Assembly (NCBI GenBank): GCA_963824595.1
Contig: CAWGPY010000002.1
Coordinates: 434,001 to 498,000 of the forward strand
Length of the DNA: 64,000 nt
Reading direction: 5' to 3'
Origin: Cybelea sp963824595
GTDB taxonomy: Bacteria > Vulcanimicrobiota > Vulcanimicrobiia > Vulcanimicrobiales > Vulcanimicrobiaceae
The notes under the pieces are model-generated. The model ran no database searches and was not told the origin of the DNA. It was given only the letters and a program-made list of their open reading frames with translations. The position numbers and the translations under genes were made by a program. Positions 52,875 through 61,740 of this stretch are shown piece after piece. Position 1 is the first letter of the stretch, and each line of letters opens with the position of its first letter.

Positions 52875-54062
52875 ATGAAAAGCTTCGCGCGGCTCGCGGC
52901 TGCACTCGCAATCGCCGGCTGCAACGCGTCGTCGGCGGTGCCGCCGGCGGCGAGCCAAACGGCAGCGCAATCCGGTTACGTGCCGCAGTGGAGGGCGCAG
53001 CACCTCGCGCGTGCGGCGTGCCCCGACGTTCGTCCCGGCGAGGCGCAGTGCGCGGTGCTCGTCGGCATCGGCAAAGCGCAGCCCGGCGTCGCGGGATGGG
53101 CGCCTGCGGATATTGCGGCCGCGTACCGTCTGCCGTCGGCGAAGAAGGGCAAGCATCAGATCGTGGCCATCGTTGACGCCTACGACAATCCCAACGCCGC
53201 GTCGGATCTCGCCGTCTACCGCTCGAACTTCGGGCTGCCGCCGGCCGACTTCCACAAGTTCAATCAGAAAGGGCAGCAGAAGAACTATCCCAAGGCGGAT
53301 CAAGGGTGGGGCATCGAGATCGCGATCGACGTGGACATGGTGTCGGCGGCGTGCCCGAACTGCACGATCTATTTGATCGAGGCGAACACCAACAGCTTTG
53401 AAAACTTAGGCGCAGCCGTGACGCGTGCCGTGAAGCTCGGCGCACACATCGTCAGCAACAGCTGGGGATGTTATCAGGCCGGCTGCACCTGGAAGACGAA
53501 TGTGTTTGACCCGGCAGGTGTGACGTTTCTCGCCGCGTCGGGCGACATCGGATACGGCTCGTTCCCGCCGGCCGATTTCGCAAACGTGATCTCGATCGGC
53601 GGGACGGTGCTGTCGAAGAGCGGGTCCACGTATAGCGAGCGCGTGTGGCCCGACACCGGCGGCGGCTGCGCGCCCGGCATCGCCAAACCCTCGTGGCAGC
53701 ACGATACCGATTGCACATCGCGGACGCAAAACGACATCGCCGCCGTTTCGCTCAACGTCGCGGCCTACGACACGTACGGCTACGGCGGATGGATCACGAC
53801 CTACGGCACGAGCATCGCCACGCCGATCGTCGCGAGCGCGTTCGCGCTCGCGGGCCGTCCCGCCGCCAAACCCGGCGGCGAGATCTTCTGGGAGCTCACC
53901 AAGAAGCAGCTTGCGAAGGACCTGCATACGATCGCTAGCGGGAGCGATAATTGCCCGCCCAGCCTGGACGGCAGCTATCTGTGCACCGCGGGAACGGGTC
54001 AGTTCGGCGCCTATTCGGGGCCGACGGGCTGGGGAACGCTCAACGGCATCGGCGCGCTCTGA
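52875..54062 (+). CDS. Sedolisin-like (S53) serine-carboxyl protease, lipoprotein
   Basis: The 395-residue protein has a lipoprotein signal (LAAALAIAGC) and a subtilisin-like fold with S53 features: Glu and Asp in GWGIEIAIDVDMV (near residue 145-155), SNSWGCY and FLAASGD, and the serine in TYGTSIATPIVAS (residue about 313). Most sedolisins have a pro-domain of about 150-200 residues before the catalytic core. Here only about 60 residues separate the lipid anchor from it, so maturation must differ or activity may be lost. Acid-stable proteolysis at the cell surface is inferred from the family. Confidence 0.82.
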   Translation: MKSFARLAAALAIAGCNASSAVPPAASQTAAQSGYVPQWRAQHLARAACPDVRPGEAQCAVLVGIGKAQPGVAGWAPADIAAAYRLPSAKKGKHQIVAIVDAYDNPNAASDLAVYRSNFGLPPADFHKFNQKGQQKNYPKADQGWGIEIAIDVDMVSAACPNCTIYLIEANTNSFENLGAAVTRAVKLGAHIVSNSWGCYQAGCTWKTNVFDPAGVTFLAASGDIGYGSFPPADFANVISIGGTVLSKSGSTYSERVWPDTGGGCAPGIAKPSWQHDTDCTSRTQNDIAAVSLNVAAYDTYGYGGWITTYGTSIATPIVASAFALAGRPAAKPGGEIFWELTKKQLAKDLHTIASGSDNCPPSLDGSYLCTAGTGQFGAYSGPTGWGTLNGIGAL

Positions 54063-54084
54063 CGGCGTGATCGGCAAGAACTCG

Positions 54085-55680
54085 ATGGCGCGCCGCTCGA
54101 CGCGTGCCGCCGTCGCGTTGGTCGTGGCGCTCGCGGCGTGCTCGCGAAGCGGCGACGTGCGGACGGGCCCACTCCACGTGCTGCGGATCGCCTACGCGGG
54201 AGATCCGGCGTCGCTGGTTCCCTTCATCGCGATCGACCAAGAGGTCATCGCCATCGATACGCTCTTCTGCCAGACGCTCGTGGGTCTCTCGGCGGACAAC
54301 CGGACGGTCCCGATCCTGGTCACGCGCATTCCTTCGCGGGCCAACGGCGACATCTCGCCGGACGGTACGCGCATCACCTATCGTCTGCGACGCGACGCGC
54401 GATTCGCCGACGGCGTCCCGCTCACGTCGGCCGACGTCGCGTTTACCTACCGAGCCATCTTCGATCCGCGAAATCGCGCGACGTCGGTCGAGCCGTATCG
54501 CCGAATCGTTTCGTTACAAACGCCCGACGCTCACACCGTCGTGATCCGGCTGCGCAAACCGTGGAACGCAGCCGTCAACGTGCTGTTCGCGCAGGCCGAC
54601 TACGTGTACGGGATTCTGCCGAAGCACGCGTTCGCGGACACGCGAGTCGTCGGCACGCCATGGGAGAGCGCTCCGTTCGGCAGCGGACCATTTCGCGTGA
54701 AGGCGTGGCTTCGGGGCGATCGGATCGTTCTCGAGCCGAATCCCTACTATCGGCCGCGCCCGAAACTCCGGCAGATCATCTTTCGAATGGTCCCCGACCT
54801 GAACTCGAACTTCGTGACGCTCCAGTCGGGGGCGGCCGACGTCGGCACCTTGACCGCCGAAAACGTCGGGCAAGCCGCGCACCTTCCGGGCGTACGCGTC
54901 CTTCGAATCCCCGAGAACGCCACGCGCCTGCTGTATCTTCAGACGCGGGCGGGGCCGACGCGCGACGTTCGGGTGCGGCGAGCGATTGCCGCCGCTCTCG
55001 ACTATCGGGCTCTCTCCGTCGCGTGGCGGCGCCAGTTCTCGCCGGCCGAATCGTTTCTTCCGCCGCCGATCCTGCGCTGGAAGAGCGCGACGATTCCACC
55101 ATACTCGCACGATCTTACCGCCGCTGGCCGAATGCTCGACGATGCGGGCTGGCGACTGCACGACGGCGTTCGAGTCAAGGACGGCGTGCCGTTTGGCGGG
55201 CTCATCGGCGTCAACTCCGAGGATCCGATCAACGTCCGCATCGGCACGATGGTGCAGGCGCAGCTCGCCGCCGCCGGACTGCCGCTCGCGATCAAGGCCA
55301 ATCCGGTGCGCATCTGGTTCAGCCCCGACGGCCTGTTGCGTAATGGGAAAGCCACGGTGGTCGGCGAGACGTGGGTCGGCGGCGGCGACCCCGAACAATC
55401 GCTGAATCTGCGATGCGTGCAGGCCGTGGCGGGAGACGAGAATCACTCGTTTTACTGCTCGCCGCGCTTCGAGGAGCTCTTCGACGATCAGGCGACCACG
55501 CCGAGCCGGGTGCAGCGCGACCGCGACTTCGACGCGCTGCAGGTTCTCGTTCACGACGACGTTCCCGTGATTCCACTCTATTACGAAGACCGGTTGATCG
55601 GAACGAGCAATCGCGTATCGGGGTATTGGTTGAACATGCTCTGGATACCGGTCAACGTCGAGAACTGGGACGCCCGCTAA
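54085..55680 (+). CDS. Peptide-type ABC transporter substrate-binding lipoprotein
   Basis: The 531-residue protein has a lipoprotein signal (RRSTRAAVALVVALAAC). The family-5 solute-binding fold is seen from LRIAYAGDPASLVPFIAID, TYRLRRDARFADGVPLTSAD, FGSGPFRVKAWLRGDRIVLE and VRRAIAAALDYRAL. It binds peptides, nickel or similar ligands in the periplasm. A GTG at 54067 is another possible start. It could serve the orphan OppD/OppF-type ATPases at 23-25 kb, but no permease is in the window. It lies 22 bases after the protease gene, suggesting that peptides released there may be captured. Confidence 0.87.
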   Translation: MARRSTRAAVALVVALAACSRSGDVRTGPLHVLRIAYAGDPASLVPFIAIDQEVIAIDTLFCQTLVGLSADNRTVPILVTRIPSRANGDISPDGTRITYRLRRDARFADGVPLTSADVAFTYRAIFDPRNRATSVEPYRRIVSLQTPDAHTVVIRLRKPWNAAVNVLFAQADYVYGILPKHAFADTRVVGTPWESAPFGSGPFRVKAWLRGDRIVLEPNPYYRPRPKLRQIIFRMVPDLNSNFVTLQSGAADVGTLTAENVGQAAHLPGVRVLRIPENATRLLYLQTRAGPTRDVRVRRAIAAALDYRALSVAWRRQFSPAESFLPPPILRWKSATIPPYSHDLTAAGRMLDDAGWRLHDGVRVKDGVPFGGLIGVNSEDPINVRIGTMVQAQLAAAGLPLAIKANPVRIWFSPDGLLRNGKATVVGETWVGGGDPEQSLNLRCVQAVAGDENHSFYCSPRFEELFDDQATTPSRVQRDRDFDALQVLVHDDVPVIPLYYEDRLIGTSNRVSGYWLNMLWIPVNVENWDAR

Positions 55681-55711
55681 AGCCGGGTGCGGAGCCGGTA
55701 GCAGCGAGCGC

Positions 55712-55754
55712 CCCTTCGACTTCGGCGCTACGCGCCTTCGCTCAGGATGACAAA
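55712..55754 (+). repeat. Dispersed palindromic repeat
   Basis: Reads CCCCTTCGACTTCGGCGCTA and ends CGCTCAGGATGACAAAA, with an internal GGCGC/GCGCC stem. It lies between the 3' ends of two convergent genes, where it may act as a terminator-like hairpin. Confidence 0.82.
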
Positions 55755-55762
55755 AGTGGAGG

Positions 55763-56095
55763 CTACGGGCAGTAGTATTTCGCCTGGGCTTGGCCCGCGA
55801 TCGAGATCGTCTTGTTCGTGGCGTTGACCCAGTAGACGTAGACCTTGCTCCCGCTCCCGCCGGTCTGCGTGACGTCCACGGTCAGCGGAGTGCCACCCTT
55901 GTTGCCGTTCCAGAAGTTATTGAAGAAGCAGCCGTTGATGTTGAAGGTCGTCGAGGCGCAGATGGCGCCGGGCTTGCAGTTGTTGTCGGGCGAGATCGAA
56001 CGGGCGGCGATGTAACCCTCCGTGGGCCCGGGATGAAAGCGCGGTGCCGGCGCCGAGTTGAACGTGACGGCAGCTAAGAGAAGTGAGACAAGCAT
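55763..56095 (-). CDS. Small secreted protein of unknown function
   Basis: The 110-residue protein begins with a short hydrophobic signal (MLVSLLLAAVTFNSAPAP). It contains five cysteines (DNNCKPGAICASTTF, NGCFFNNFW, KYYCP) and beta-type sequence such as SGSKVYVYWVNATNKTISIA. No family is recognised. It is divergent from the acyl-CoA dehydrogenase gene. The gap to that gene (56096-56250) is AT-richer and has a GCAGAA/TTCTGC hairpin followed by TTTTTT near 56190. Confidence 0.6.
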   Translation of the reverse strand: MLVSLLLAAVTFNSAPAPRFHPGPTEGYIAARSISPDNNCKPGAICASTTFNINGCFFNNFWNGNKGGTPLTVDVTQTGGSGSKVYVYWVNATNKTISIAGQAQAKYYCP

Positions 56096-56250
56096 GGGTT
56101 GTGATGTAACTCCTTACGGCAGATTCGAATGTATAGGGCTAGGATAAACCGAGAATCGCTCGCTGCAGGCAAGCAGGCAGAAGGTTCTGCTCGTTTTTTA
56201 ATTCCCACCCAGACGAGGAACGCGACGCCCAACCGAGCAGAGAGAGCCGA

Positions 56251-58074
56251 ATGAGCGCTTATCGAGCCCCGCTCCGAGACATGCAGTTCGCGCTGCGCGA
56301 GCTGGCCGGCATCGCCGAGGTCGCGGCCCTGCCGGGATGCGACGACACGCTCGACGTGCTCGATTCCGTGCTCGAGGAGGCCGCGGCGTTCGCGGCGGGC
56401 GTCCTCGACCCGCTCAATCGCGCCGGCGACAAGGAAGGCTGCCGATTCAAGGACGGCGAGGTGGCCACGCCGCCCGGCTTCAAGGAGGCCTATAAGAAGT
56501 TCGCCGACGCCGGCTGGATCGGGCTGCCCGTGCCGGCGGAGTACGGCGGCCAGGGCTTGCCTCAGATACTGCTCGGCCCGACGCTCGAGATGTGGAACGC
56601 CGCCAACATCGGCTTCGCCAACGGGCCGCTGCTCAACCAGGGCGCGATCGAGGCGATCGAACTGGTCGGCTCCGACGAGCAGAAGAAGCGGTTCATCCCC
56701 AACCTCGTCTCGGGCAAGTGGACCGGCACGATGTGTCTCACCGAGCCGCAGGCCGGCTCGGATCTGGCGCAGGTACGCACCCGCGCGGTCCCCGCGGGCG
56801 ACCATTACCGCATCTCGGGCACGAAGATCTTCATCACGTTCGGCGAGCACGACATGGCCGAGAACATCATCCACCTGGTGCTCGCGCGTCTGCCCGACGC
56901 GCCGGAAGGCACGAAGGGCATCTCGCTCTTCATCGTGCCGAAGTTCCTGGTCAACGACGACGGCGGCCTGGGCGAGCGCAACGACGTGGTGTGCGCGAGC
57001 ATCGAGCACAAGCTCGGCATCAACGGCAACCCGACCTGTACGCTCAACTACGGAGAGAAGGGCAACGGCGCCGTCGGATATCTCGTCGGCGAGCCGAACC
57101 GCGGGCTCGAATACATGTTCATCATGATGAACGCCGCGCGATTCTCGGTCGGCGTGCAGGGCATCGCGCTGGCCGACCGCGCCTATCAGAGCGCGCTCGA
57201 ATACGCCAAGGAACGCGTGCAGGGCCGCGACCTTAACCCCGGGTCGCGCGCGCCCGAACCGATCTTCAAGCATCCCGACGTGCGGCGCATGCTGATGACG
57301 CAGAAGGCCACGATCGAGGCGATGCGCGCGCTCGCGTACGTGACCGCGGCGTCGCTGGACTTCGCGCAGCGCCACCCCGAGGAGCGCGTGCGCAAGGAGC
57401 ACAAGGCCTTCGTCGAACTGATGATCCCCGTCGTCAAGGGATGGTGCACCGAGAGCGCCGTGGAACTCTGCTCGACCGCGCTGCAGGTGTTCGGCGGCAT
57501 GGGCTACATCGAAGAGACCGGCATCGCCCAGCAGTATCGCGACGTTCGCATCATCACGATCTACGAGGGCACCACCGGCATTCAGGCGCTCGACTTGGTG
57601 GGGCGGAAGCTGCTGCGCGACATGGGCGCCACCGCGACGCGCGTGGGGAAGACGATCGAGGCGGTCGCGAAGGAGTGCGCGGCGCACGCCGATCCGACCG
57701 TGAAGCGCATCGGCGATGCGCTGAGCACAGCGCTGGCGACGCTCAACGAGACGTCGCAGGCGATCGGCATGAACGCGATGGGCGACCTGCACGCGGCGTT
57801 CGCGTGTTCGGTGCCGTACCTGCGCCTGTGGGGCGTGGTGGCCGGCGGATGGCAGATGGCTCGGGCCGCGCAGATCGCCGCAGCGAAGATCGCGGAGGGC
57901 GGCGGCGACGCCGAGTTCTACCGCGCCAAGCTGGCGACGGCGGCGTTCTTCGCGACCCACGTGCTGTCGCAGGCGTCGGCGTATCGCACGCAGATCGTGG
58001 ACGGCTCGCGCGACGTCGCCACGCTGACCGACGCCCAGTTCGACCTCGACCGGAAGCTGGCGGTGACGGCTTAG
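56251..58074 (+). CDS. Acyl-CoA dehydrogenase, long form
   Basis: The 607-residue flavoprotein does the first step of beta-oxidation. It shows GWIGLPVPAEYGGQGLPQIL, MCLTEPQAGSDLAQVRT, the FAD region QVFGGMGYIEETGIAQQYRD and the catalytic base in IITIYEGTTGIQALDL. A C-terminal helical extension of about 130 residues places it with the large acyl-CoA dehydrogenases, which include DmdC-like enzymes; chain length cannot be told. GAGAGAG precedes the ATG. The stop abuts the next start, so the three fatty-acid genes form an operon. Confidence 0.9.
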   Translation: MSAYRAPLRDMQFALRELAGIAEVAALPGCDDTLDVLDSVLEEAAAFAAGVLDPLNRAGDKEGCRFKDGEVATPPGFKEAYKKFADAGWIGLPVPAEYGGQGLPQILLGPTLEMWNAANIGFANGPLLNQGAIEAIELVGSDEQKKRFIPNLVSGKWTGTMCLTEPQAGSDLAQVRTRAVPAGDHYRISGTKIFITFGEHDMAENIIHLVLARLPDAPEGTKGISLFIVPKFLVNDDGGLGERNDVVCASIEHKLGINGNPTCTLNYGEKGNGAVGYLVGEPNRGLEYMFIMMNAARFSVGVQGIALADRAYQSALEYAKERVQGRDLNPGSRAPEPIFKHPDVRRMLMTQKATIEAMRALAYVTAASLDFAQRHPEERVRKEHKAFVELMIPVVKGWCTESAVELCSTALQVFGGMGYIEETGIAQQYRDVRIITIYEGTTGIQALDLVGRKLLRDMGATATRVGKTIEAVAKECAAHADPTVKRIGDALSTALATLNETSQAIGMNAMGDLHAAFACSVPYLRLWGVVAGGWQMARAAQIAAAKIAEGGGDAEFYRAKLATAAFFATHVLSQASAYRTQIVDGSRDVATLTDAQFDLDRKLAVTA

Positions 58075-60093
58075 ATGCCGGACATCCGGGTTATCGCGCT
58101 CGATAACCCGCCGCTCAACACCCTGTCGTTCGCGTACTGCGCGAAGCTGTTGACCGAGATCCGCGCCGCGCACGCCGACGACAACACGAGCGCGATCGTC
58201 TTCACCGGCGCGAACGGCCTGTTCAGCGCCGGCGCCGACATCAACGACTTCAACGCCGAGCTGCCGCCCGACGCGGTGACGATTCGCGACGTGATCGCGG
58301 CGGTCGAGGCGAGCGACAAGACGCACGCCGCCGCCATTGACGGCACGTGCCTGGGCGGCGCGCTCGAGCTCGCGCTGGCCTGCGACTATCGCGTGGCGAC
58401 GCCGCGCGCGAGCCTCGGTCTGCCGGAGATCTTGCTCGGGCTCTTGCCGGGCGCGGGCGGCACGCAGCGCCTGCCGCGGCTGATCGGCGCGCGGGCCGCG
58501 CTGGAGTTCGCGCTCCGCGGCAAGGCGGTACCGGCGGAGCGCGCGCTGAAGCTGGACATGCTCGACGAGATCGTGCCCGGCGGCGCGATCGAGCGCGCGA
58601 TCGCGCTCGCCGCCGGGCCCAAGCGGCGCGTCAGCGCCCGCACGGCGATCATCGCGAGCGACGTCTCGCTGCAAGCCGCGCCCTATGTGGTGGCGCAAGC
58701 GCACAAGATGGTGCCGGCGGAAGAGAACGGCGGTTTCGCCGCCCACAAGCTCGTTGACGCCGTCGCCGCCGCCGTCGAGCTGCCGTTCGACGAGGGCCTG
58801 GCGCGCGAGGCGCGGCTTTTCGACGAGCTCGTCCGCTCGGCGGCCTCGCAAGCGCTGCGCCATCTGTTCTTTGCGGAGAGGGAGTTGACGAAGCCCTTCG
58901 ACACGCGCGCTTCGCGCGCTGCTCAGGATGACAAGCTAGAGCGGCCCTTCGACTCCGCTCAGGATGACAAGGTGGTGGCGAGAGTCGGTGTCGTTGGGGC
59001 CGGGACCATGGGCAGCGGGATCGCGATCGCGTTCGCGCAGGCCGGGATTCCCGTGGTGGTGGTGGACAGCAGCGACGCTGCCGTCGACAAGGCGCGCCAG
59101 ACGGTCATGGGCATGTTCATGTACCGCGTGCAGAAGGGCAGACTCACGCAAGACGAAGCGTGGAAACGCGCGCAGCTGATCGAGTTCACCGACGATTGGA
59201 GCCGCCTTGCCGACGCCGATCTCATCGTCGAGGCCGTGTTCGAGGATCTCGACGTCAAGCGCGACGTCTTCCGCAAGCTCGACGAGGTCGCGAAGCCCGA
59301 TGCGATCCTCGCCACCAACACGTCAACGCTGGACGTCGACGCGATCGCGGCGGCCACCGGACGGCCCGACCGCGTGCTCGGCCTGCACTTCTTCGTGCCC
59401 GCCAACATCATGCCGCTGCTGGAGATCGTGCGCGGACGGCAGACGTCGCCGCAAACGATCGCGGTCGCCTTCCGGCTCGCGAAGACGCTGCGCAAGAAGG
59501 GCGTGCTCTCCGCCAACGCGTTCGGCTTCATCGGCAACCGCATGATCTTCGACTACCTGCGCGAGGCGAACGCGCTGGCGGAAGAGGGGGTCGCTCCGGC
59601 GCGCATTGACGCCGTGATGAAGCGCTTCGGTTTTCCGATGGGTCCGTTCGCGATGAGCGACCTCTCCGGGCTCGACGTGGGACGCGGCGTACAGAAGGCC
59701 GCCGGCGCGGAGGCGATCGGGCGCACGAACGTGCTCGAGAAGCTCGTCGAGATGGGGCGCTTGGGACAGAAGACGATGGCCGGATATTTCAAGTACGACA
59801 AGGCCGTGGGGAAGGGGCGCGAACCGATCGCCGATCCCGAGGTCGAGCGGCTTTTCGCCGACGAGGCGCGCGCGGCGGGAATCGCGCCGCGCGAGTCGAG
59901 CGACGACGAGATTCGCGACCGGCTGTTGCACGCGCTGATCGAGCGCGGAAAGCGCCTTCTCGACGAGGGCGTCGCGCAGCGTCCCGGCGACATCGACATC
60001 GTCTACGTGTACGGCTACGGCTTCCCGCCGCATCTCGGCGGCCCGATGTGGTATGGCGGCGTGACCGGCGCCCCGGAGCCCGCGCATGCGTGA
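58075..60093 (+). CDS. Bifunctional enoyl-CoA hydratase / 3-hydroxyacyl-CoA dehydrogenase (FadB/FadJ-like)
   Basis: The 672-residue enzyme has an N-terminal crotonase domain (FTGANGLFSAGADINDFN, IDGTCLGGALELALACDYRV, GLLPGAGGTQRLPRL) and an NAD-binding dehydrogenase (VGVVGAGTMGSGIAIAFAQ, LGLHFFVPANIMPLLEIV, GFIGNRMIFDYLREA). The linker between the two domains (about residues 273-300) is encoded by two tandem copies of the dispersed repeat and reads PFDTRASRAAQDDK and PFDSAQDDK. It catalyses hydration and the second oxidation of beta-oxidation. It is coupled to the dehydrogenase upstream and overlaps the thiolase gene by 8 bases. Confidence 0.92.
   Translation: MPDIRVIALDNPPLNTLSFAYCAKLLTEIRAAHADDNTSAIVFTGANGLFSAGADINDFNAELPPDAVTIRDVIAAVEASDKTHAAAIDGTCLGGALELALACDYRVATPRASLGLPEILLGLLPGAGGTQRLPRLIGARAALEFALRGKAVPAERALKLDMLDEIVPGGAIERAIALAAGPKRRVSARTAIIASDVSLQAAPYVVAQAHKMVPAEENGGFAAHKLVDAVAAAVELPFDEGLAREARLFDELVRSAASQALRHLFFAERELTKPFDTRASRAAQDDKLERPFDSAQDDKVVARVGVVGAGTMGSGIAIAFAQAGIPVVVVDSSDAAVDKARQTVMGMFMYRVQKGRLTQDEAWKRAQLIEFTDDWSRLADADLIVEAVFEDLDVKRDVFRKLDEVAKPDAILATNTSTLDVDAIAAATGRPDRVLGLHFFVPANIMPLLEIVRGRQTSPQTIAVAFRLAKTLRKKGVLSANAFGFIGNRMIFDYLREANALAEEGVAPARIDAVMKRFGFPMGPFAMSDLSGLDVGRGVQKAAGAEAIGRTNVLEKLVEMGRLGQKTMAGYFKYDKAVGKGREPIADPEVERLFADEARAAGIAPRESSDDEIRDRLLHALIERGKRLLDEGVAQRPGDIDIVYVYGYGFPPHLGGPMWYGGVTGAPEPAHA
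58894..58971 (+). repeat. Two dispersed-repeat copies inside the FadB-like gene
   Basis: Copy one, 58894-58935, reads CCCTTCGACACGCGCGCTTC to CTCAGGATGACAAG. Copy two, 58945-58971, is a minimal form, CCCTTCGACTCCGCTCAGGA to TGACAAG. Both start on a codon boundary. Confidence 0.88.
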
Positions 60094-61273
60094 AGCGGTG
60101 ATCGTGTCGGCGGCGCGCACGCCGATCGGCCGCGCGTTTCGCGGCGCGTTCAATCAGACGCCGGGTGCGACGATGGCCGGGCACGCCGTGCAGCAGGCGC
60201 TGCGGCGTGCGGGGCTCGACCCGGCCGAAGTGGACGACGTCGTGATGGGCTGCGGCCTGCCCGAAGGCGCGACGGGCAACAACATCGGCCGCACGGCGGC
60301 GCTGCGGGCCGGCTGTCCCGTCGAGGTTCCGGGGCAGACCGTCAGCCGATTCTGCGCGTCGGGCCTCGACGCGATCGTCGCCGGCGCGCAGCGGGTGATC
60401 GCCGGCGGCGCCGACGCGATCGTCGCGGGCGGCGTCGAGTCCATCAGCATGGTGCAGCCCGACGTCAACCTGCATTTCATCACCGAGGAGTGGCTGCTGC
60501 GCCACGCGCCCGACATCTACACGCCGATGCTCTTCACGGCCGACTTCGTCGCCAAGAAGTACGGCGTGTCGCGCGAGCGTCAAGACGAGTACGCGCTGCA
60601 GAGCCAGCAGCGCACCGCGGCCGCTCAGGACGCGGGCCGCTTCGACGCCGAGATCGTGCCGATGGCGTCGTGGCAGCGCGAGCACGACACGGCGACGGGC
60701 GACGTCGTCGAGCGCCGCGTCGAGCTCGCAACGGACGAGGGCAATCGTCCCGGCACGACGCTCGCGGGTCTCGCCGCGCTCAAGGGCGCGGTGCCCGGCG
60801 TGGCCGACACATCGGTGACCGCCGGCAACTCCTCGCAGCTCTCCGACGGCGCCGCCGCCGTGGCGATCGTTGACGGCGCGTTCGCGCAGCGGCGCGACCT
60901 GACGCCGCTCGGAATCTACCGCGGCTACGTGGTGACCGGCTGCGAGCCGGGCGAGATGGGCATCGCGCCCGTGTACGCGGTCCCGAAGCTCCTGCGAGCG
61001 CACGGGCTGACCGTGGACGACGTCGGATTGTGGGAGCTCAACGAGGCGTTCGCCGTGCAGACCGTCTATTGCCGCGACACGCTCGGACTGCCCAACGAGA
61101 AGTTCAACGTGGACGGCGGTGCGATCTCGATCGGGCACCCGTACGGCATGAGCGGCGCGCGGATGACGATGCACGCGCTGATCGAAGGAAAGCGCCGCGG
61201 CGAGAGATACGTGGTGGTGACGATGTGCATAGGCGGCGGCATGGGCGCCGCCGCCCTTTTCGAAACGGCCTGA
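60086..61273 (+). CDS. Acetyl-CoA acyltransferase (thiolase)
   Basis: The 395-residue thiolase has its nucleophile in VSRFCASGLDAIVAGAQR, and the general-acid/base region in ISIGHPYGMSGARM and VTMCIGGGMGAAALFE. AFAVQTVYCRDTLGLPNEKF carries the NEAF element. It cleaves 3-ketoacyl-CoA as the last step of beta-oxidation and is the third gene of the fatty-acid operon. It converges on the HiPIP gene with a 9-base gap and no clear terminator. Confidence 0.92.
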   Translation: MREAVIVSAARTPIGRAFRGAFNQTPGATMAGHAVQQALRRAGLDPAEVDDVVMGCGLPEGATGNNIGRTAALRAGCPVEVPGQTVSRFCASGLDAIVAGAQRVIAGGADAIVAGGVESISMVQPDVNLHFITEEWLLRHAPDIYTPMLFTADFVAKKYGVSRERQDEYALQSQQRTAAAQDAGRFDAEIVPMASWQREHDTATGDVVERRVELATDEGNRPGTTLAGLAALKGAVPGVADTSVTAGNSSQLSDGAAAVAIVDGAFAQRRDLTPLGIYRGYVVTGCEPGEMGIAPVYAVPKLLRAHGLTVDDVGLWELNEAFAVQTVYCRDTLGLPNEKFNVDGGAISIGHPYGMSGARMTMHALIEGKRRGERYVVVTMCIGGGMGAAALFETA

Positions 61274-61282
61274 GACCGAACC

Positions 61283-61567
61283 TTACGAAGACTTAGCTGC
61301 GAATGCCGTGCACCAGCCCTTGGGGCTGATGGAGCCTTCAACGATCTGGCACGTTCCGTTGGCCGTGGCCGGCTTACCGGCGACGTAGAACCTGCACTGC
61401 GAGCACTGATGCCCGTCCTTGGGTGTCTTTTGATATTTGAATTGCGCTTGCGTTGCCTTGGCTTGGGCGGGCGCGGTCTCCGCTAGCAAGAGTCCCGCGA
61501 GGGCCGGGAGCACGATCGTGCCCGCCACGAAGGCGCGGCGGGTGATCCCGTGTGACGAGTCTGCCAT
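61283..61567 (-). CDS. High-potential iron-sulfur protein (HiPIP), Tat-exported
   Basis: The 94-residue protein has a twin-arginine signal (HGITRRAFVAGTIVLPALAG). The four [4Fe-4S] cysteines are spaced as in HiPIPs: CSQC, GTCQIV and GWCTAF, with the aromatic Tyr in FKYQKTP. HiPIPs carry electrons in the periplasm at high potential. Its link to the beta-oxidation operon is unclear since the two are convergent; the cytochrome c at 37481 is another periplasmic carrier in the window. Confidence 0.9.
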   Translation of the reverse strand: MADSSHGITRRAFVAGTIVLPALAGLLLAETAPAQAKATQAQFKYQKTPKDGHQCSQCRFYVAGKPATANGTCQIVEGSISPKGWCTAFAAKSS

Positions 61568-61740
61568 GTGGGGCTACCTCCTCGAACCGTCTTTTGACCG
61601 CGGGCCGCTCGTTTCTTGCCGCCCGGCGACCCAAGCGGACGGGCCCCTCTCACCCGAGCTTAATGGTAAGCTAATCGCGATGCGATGCTTTGCGGCGCGC
61701 TTTCCGGTTGAATAAGCGTGAGGGGAAAATATTGAGAGCA

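Noticed and set aside
56180..56215. Hairpin with a T-run before the acyl-CoA dehydrogenase gene
   Set aside because: The loop of the GCAGAA/TTCTGC stem is only two bases and no attenuator pattern is visible; it was mentioned only as context.
56074..58863. Minus-strand open frame of 929 codons
   Set aside because: It is antisense to the acyl-CoA dehydrogenase and the FadB-like gene, both with intact motifs.
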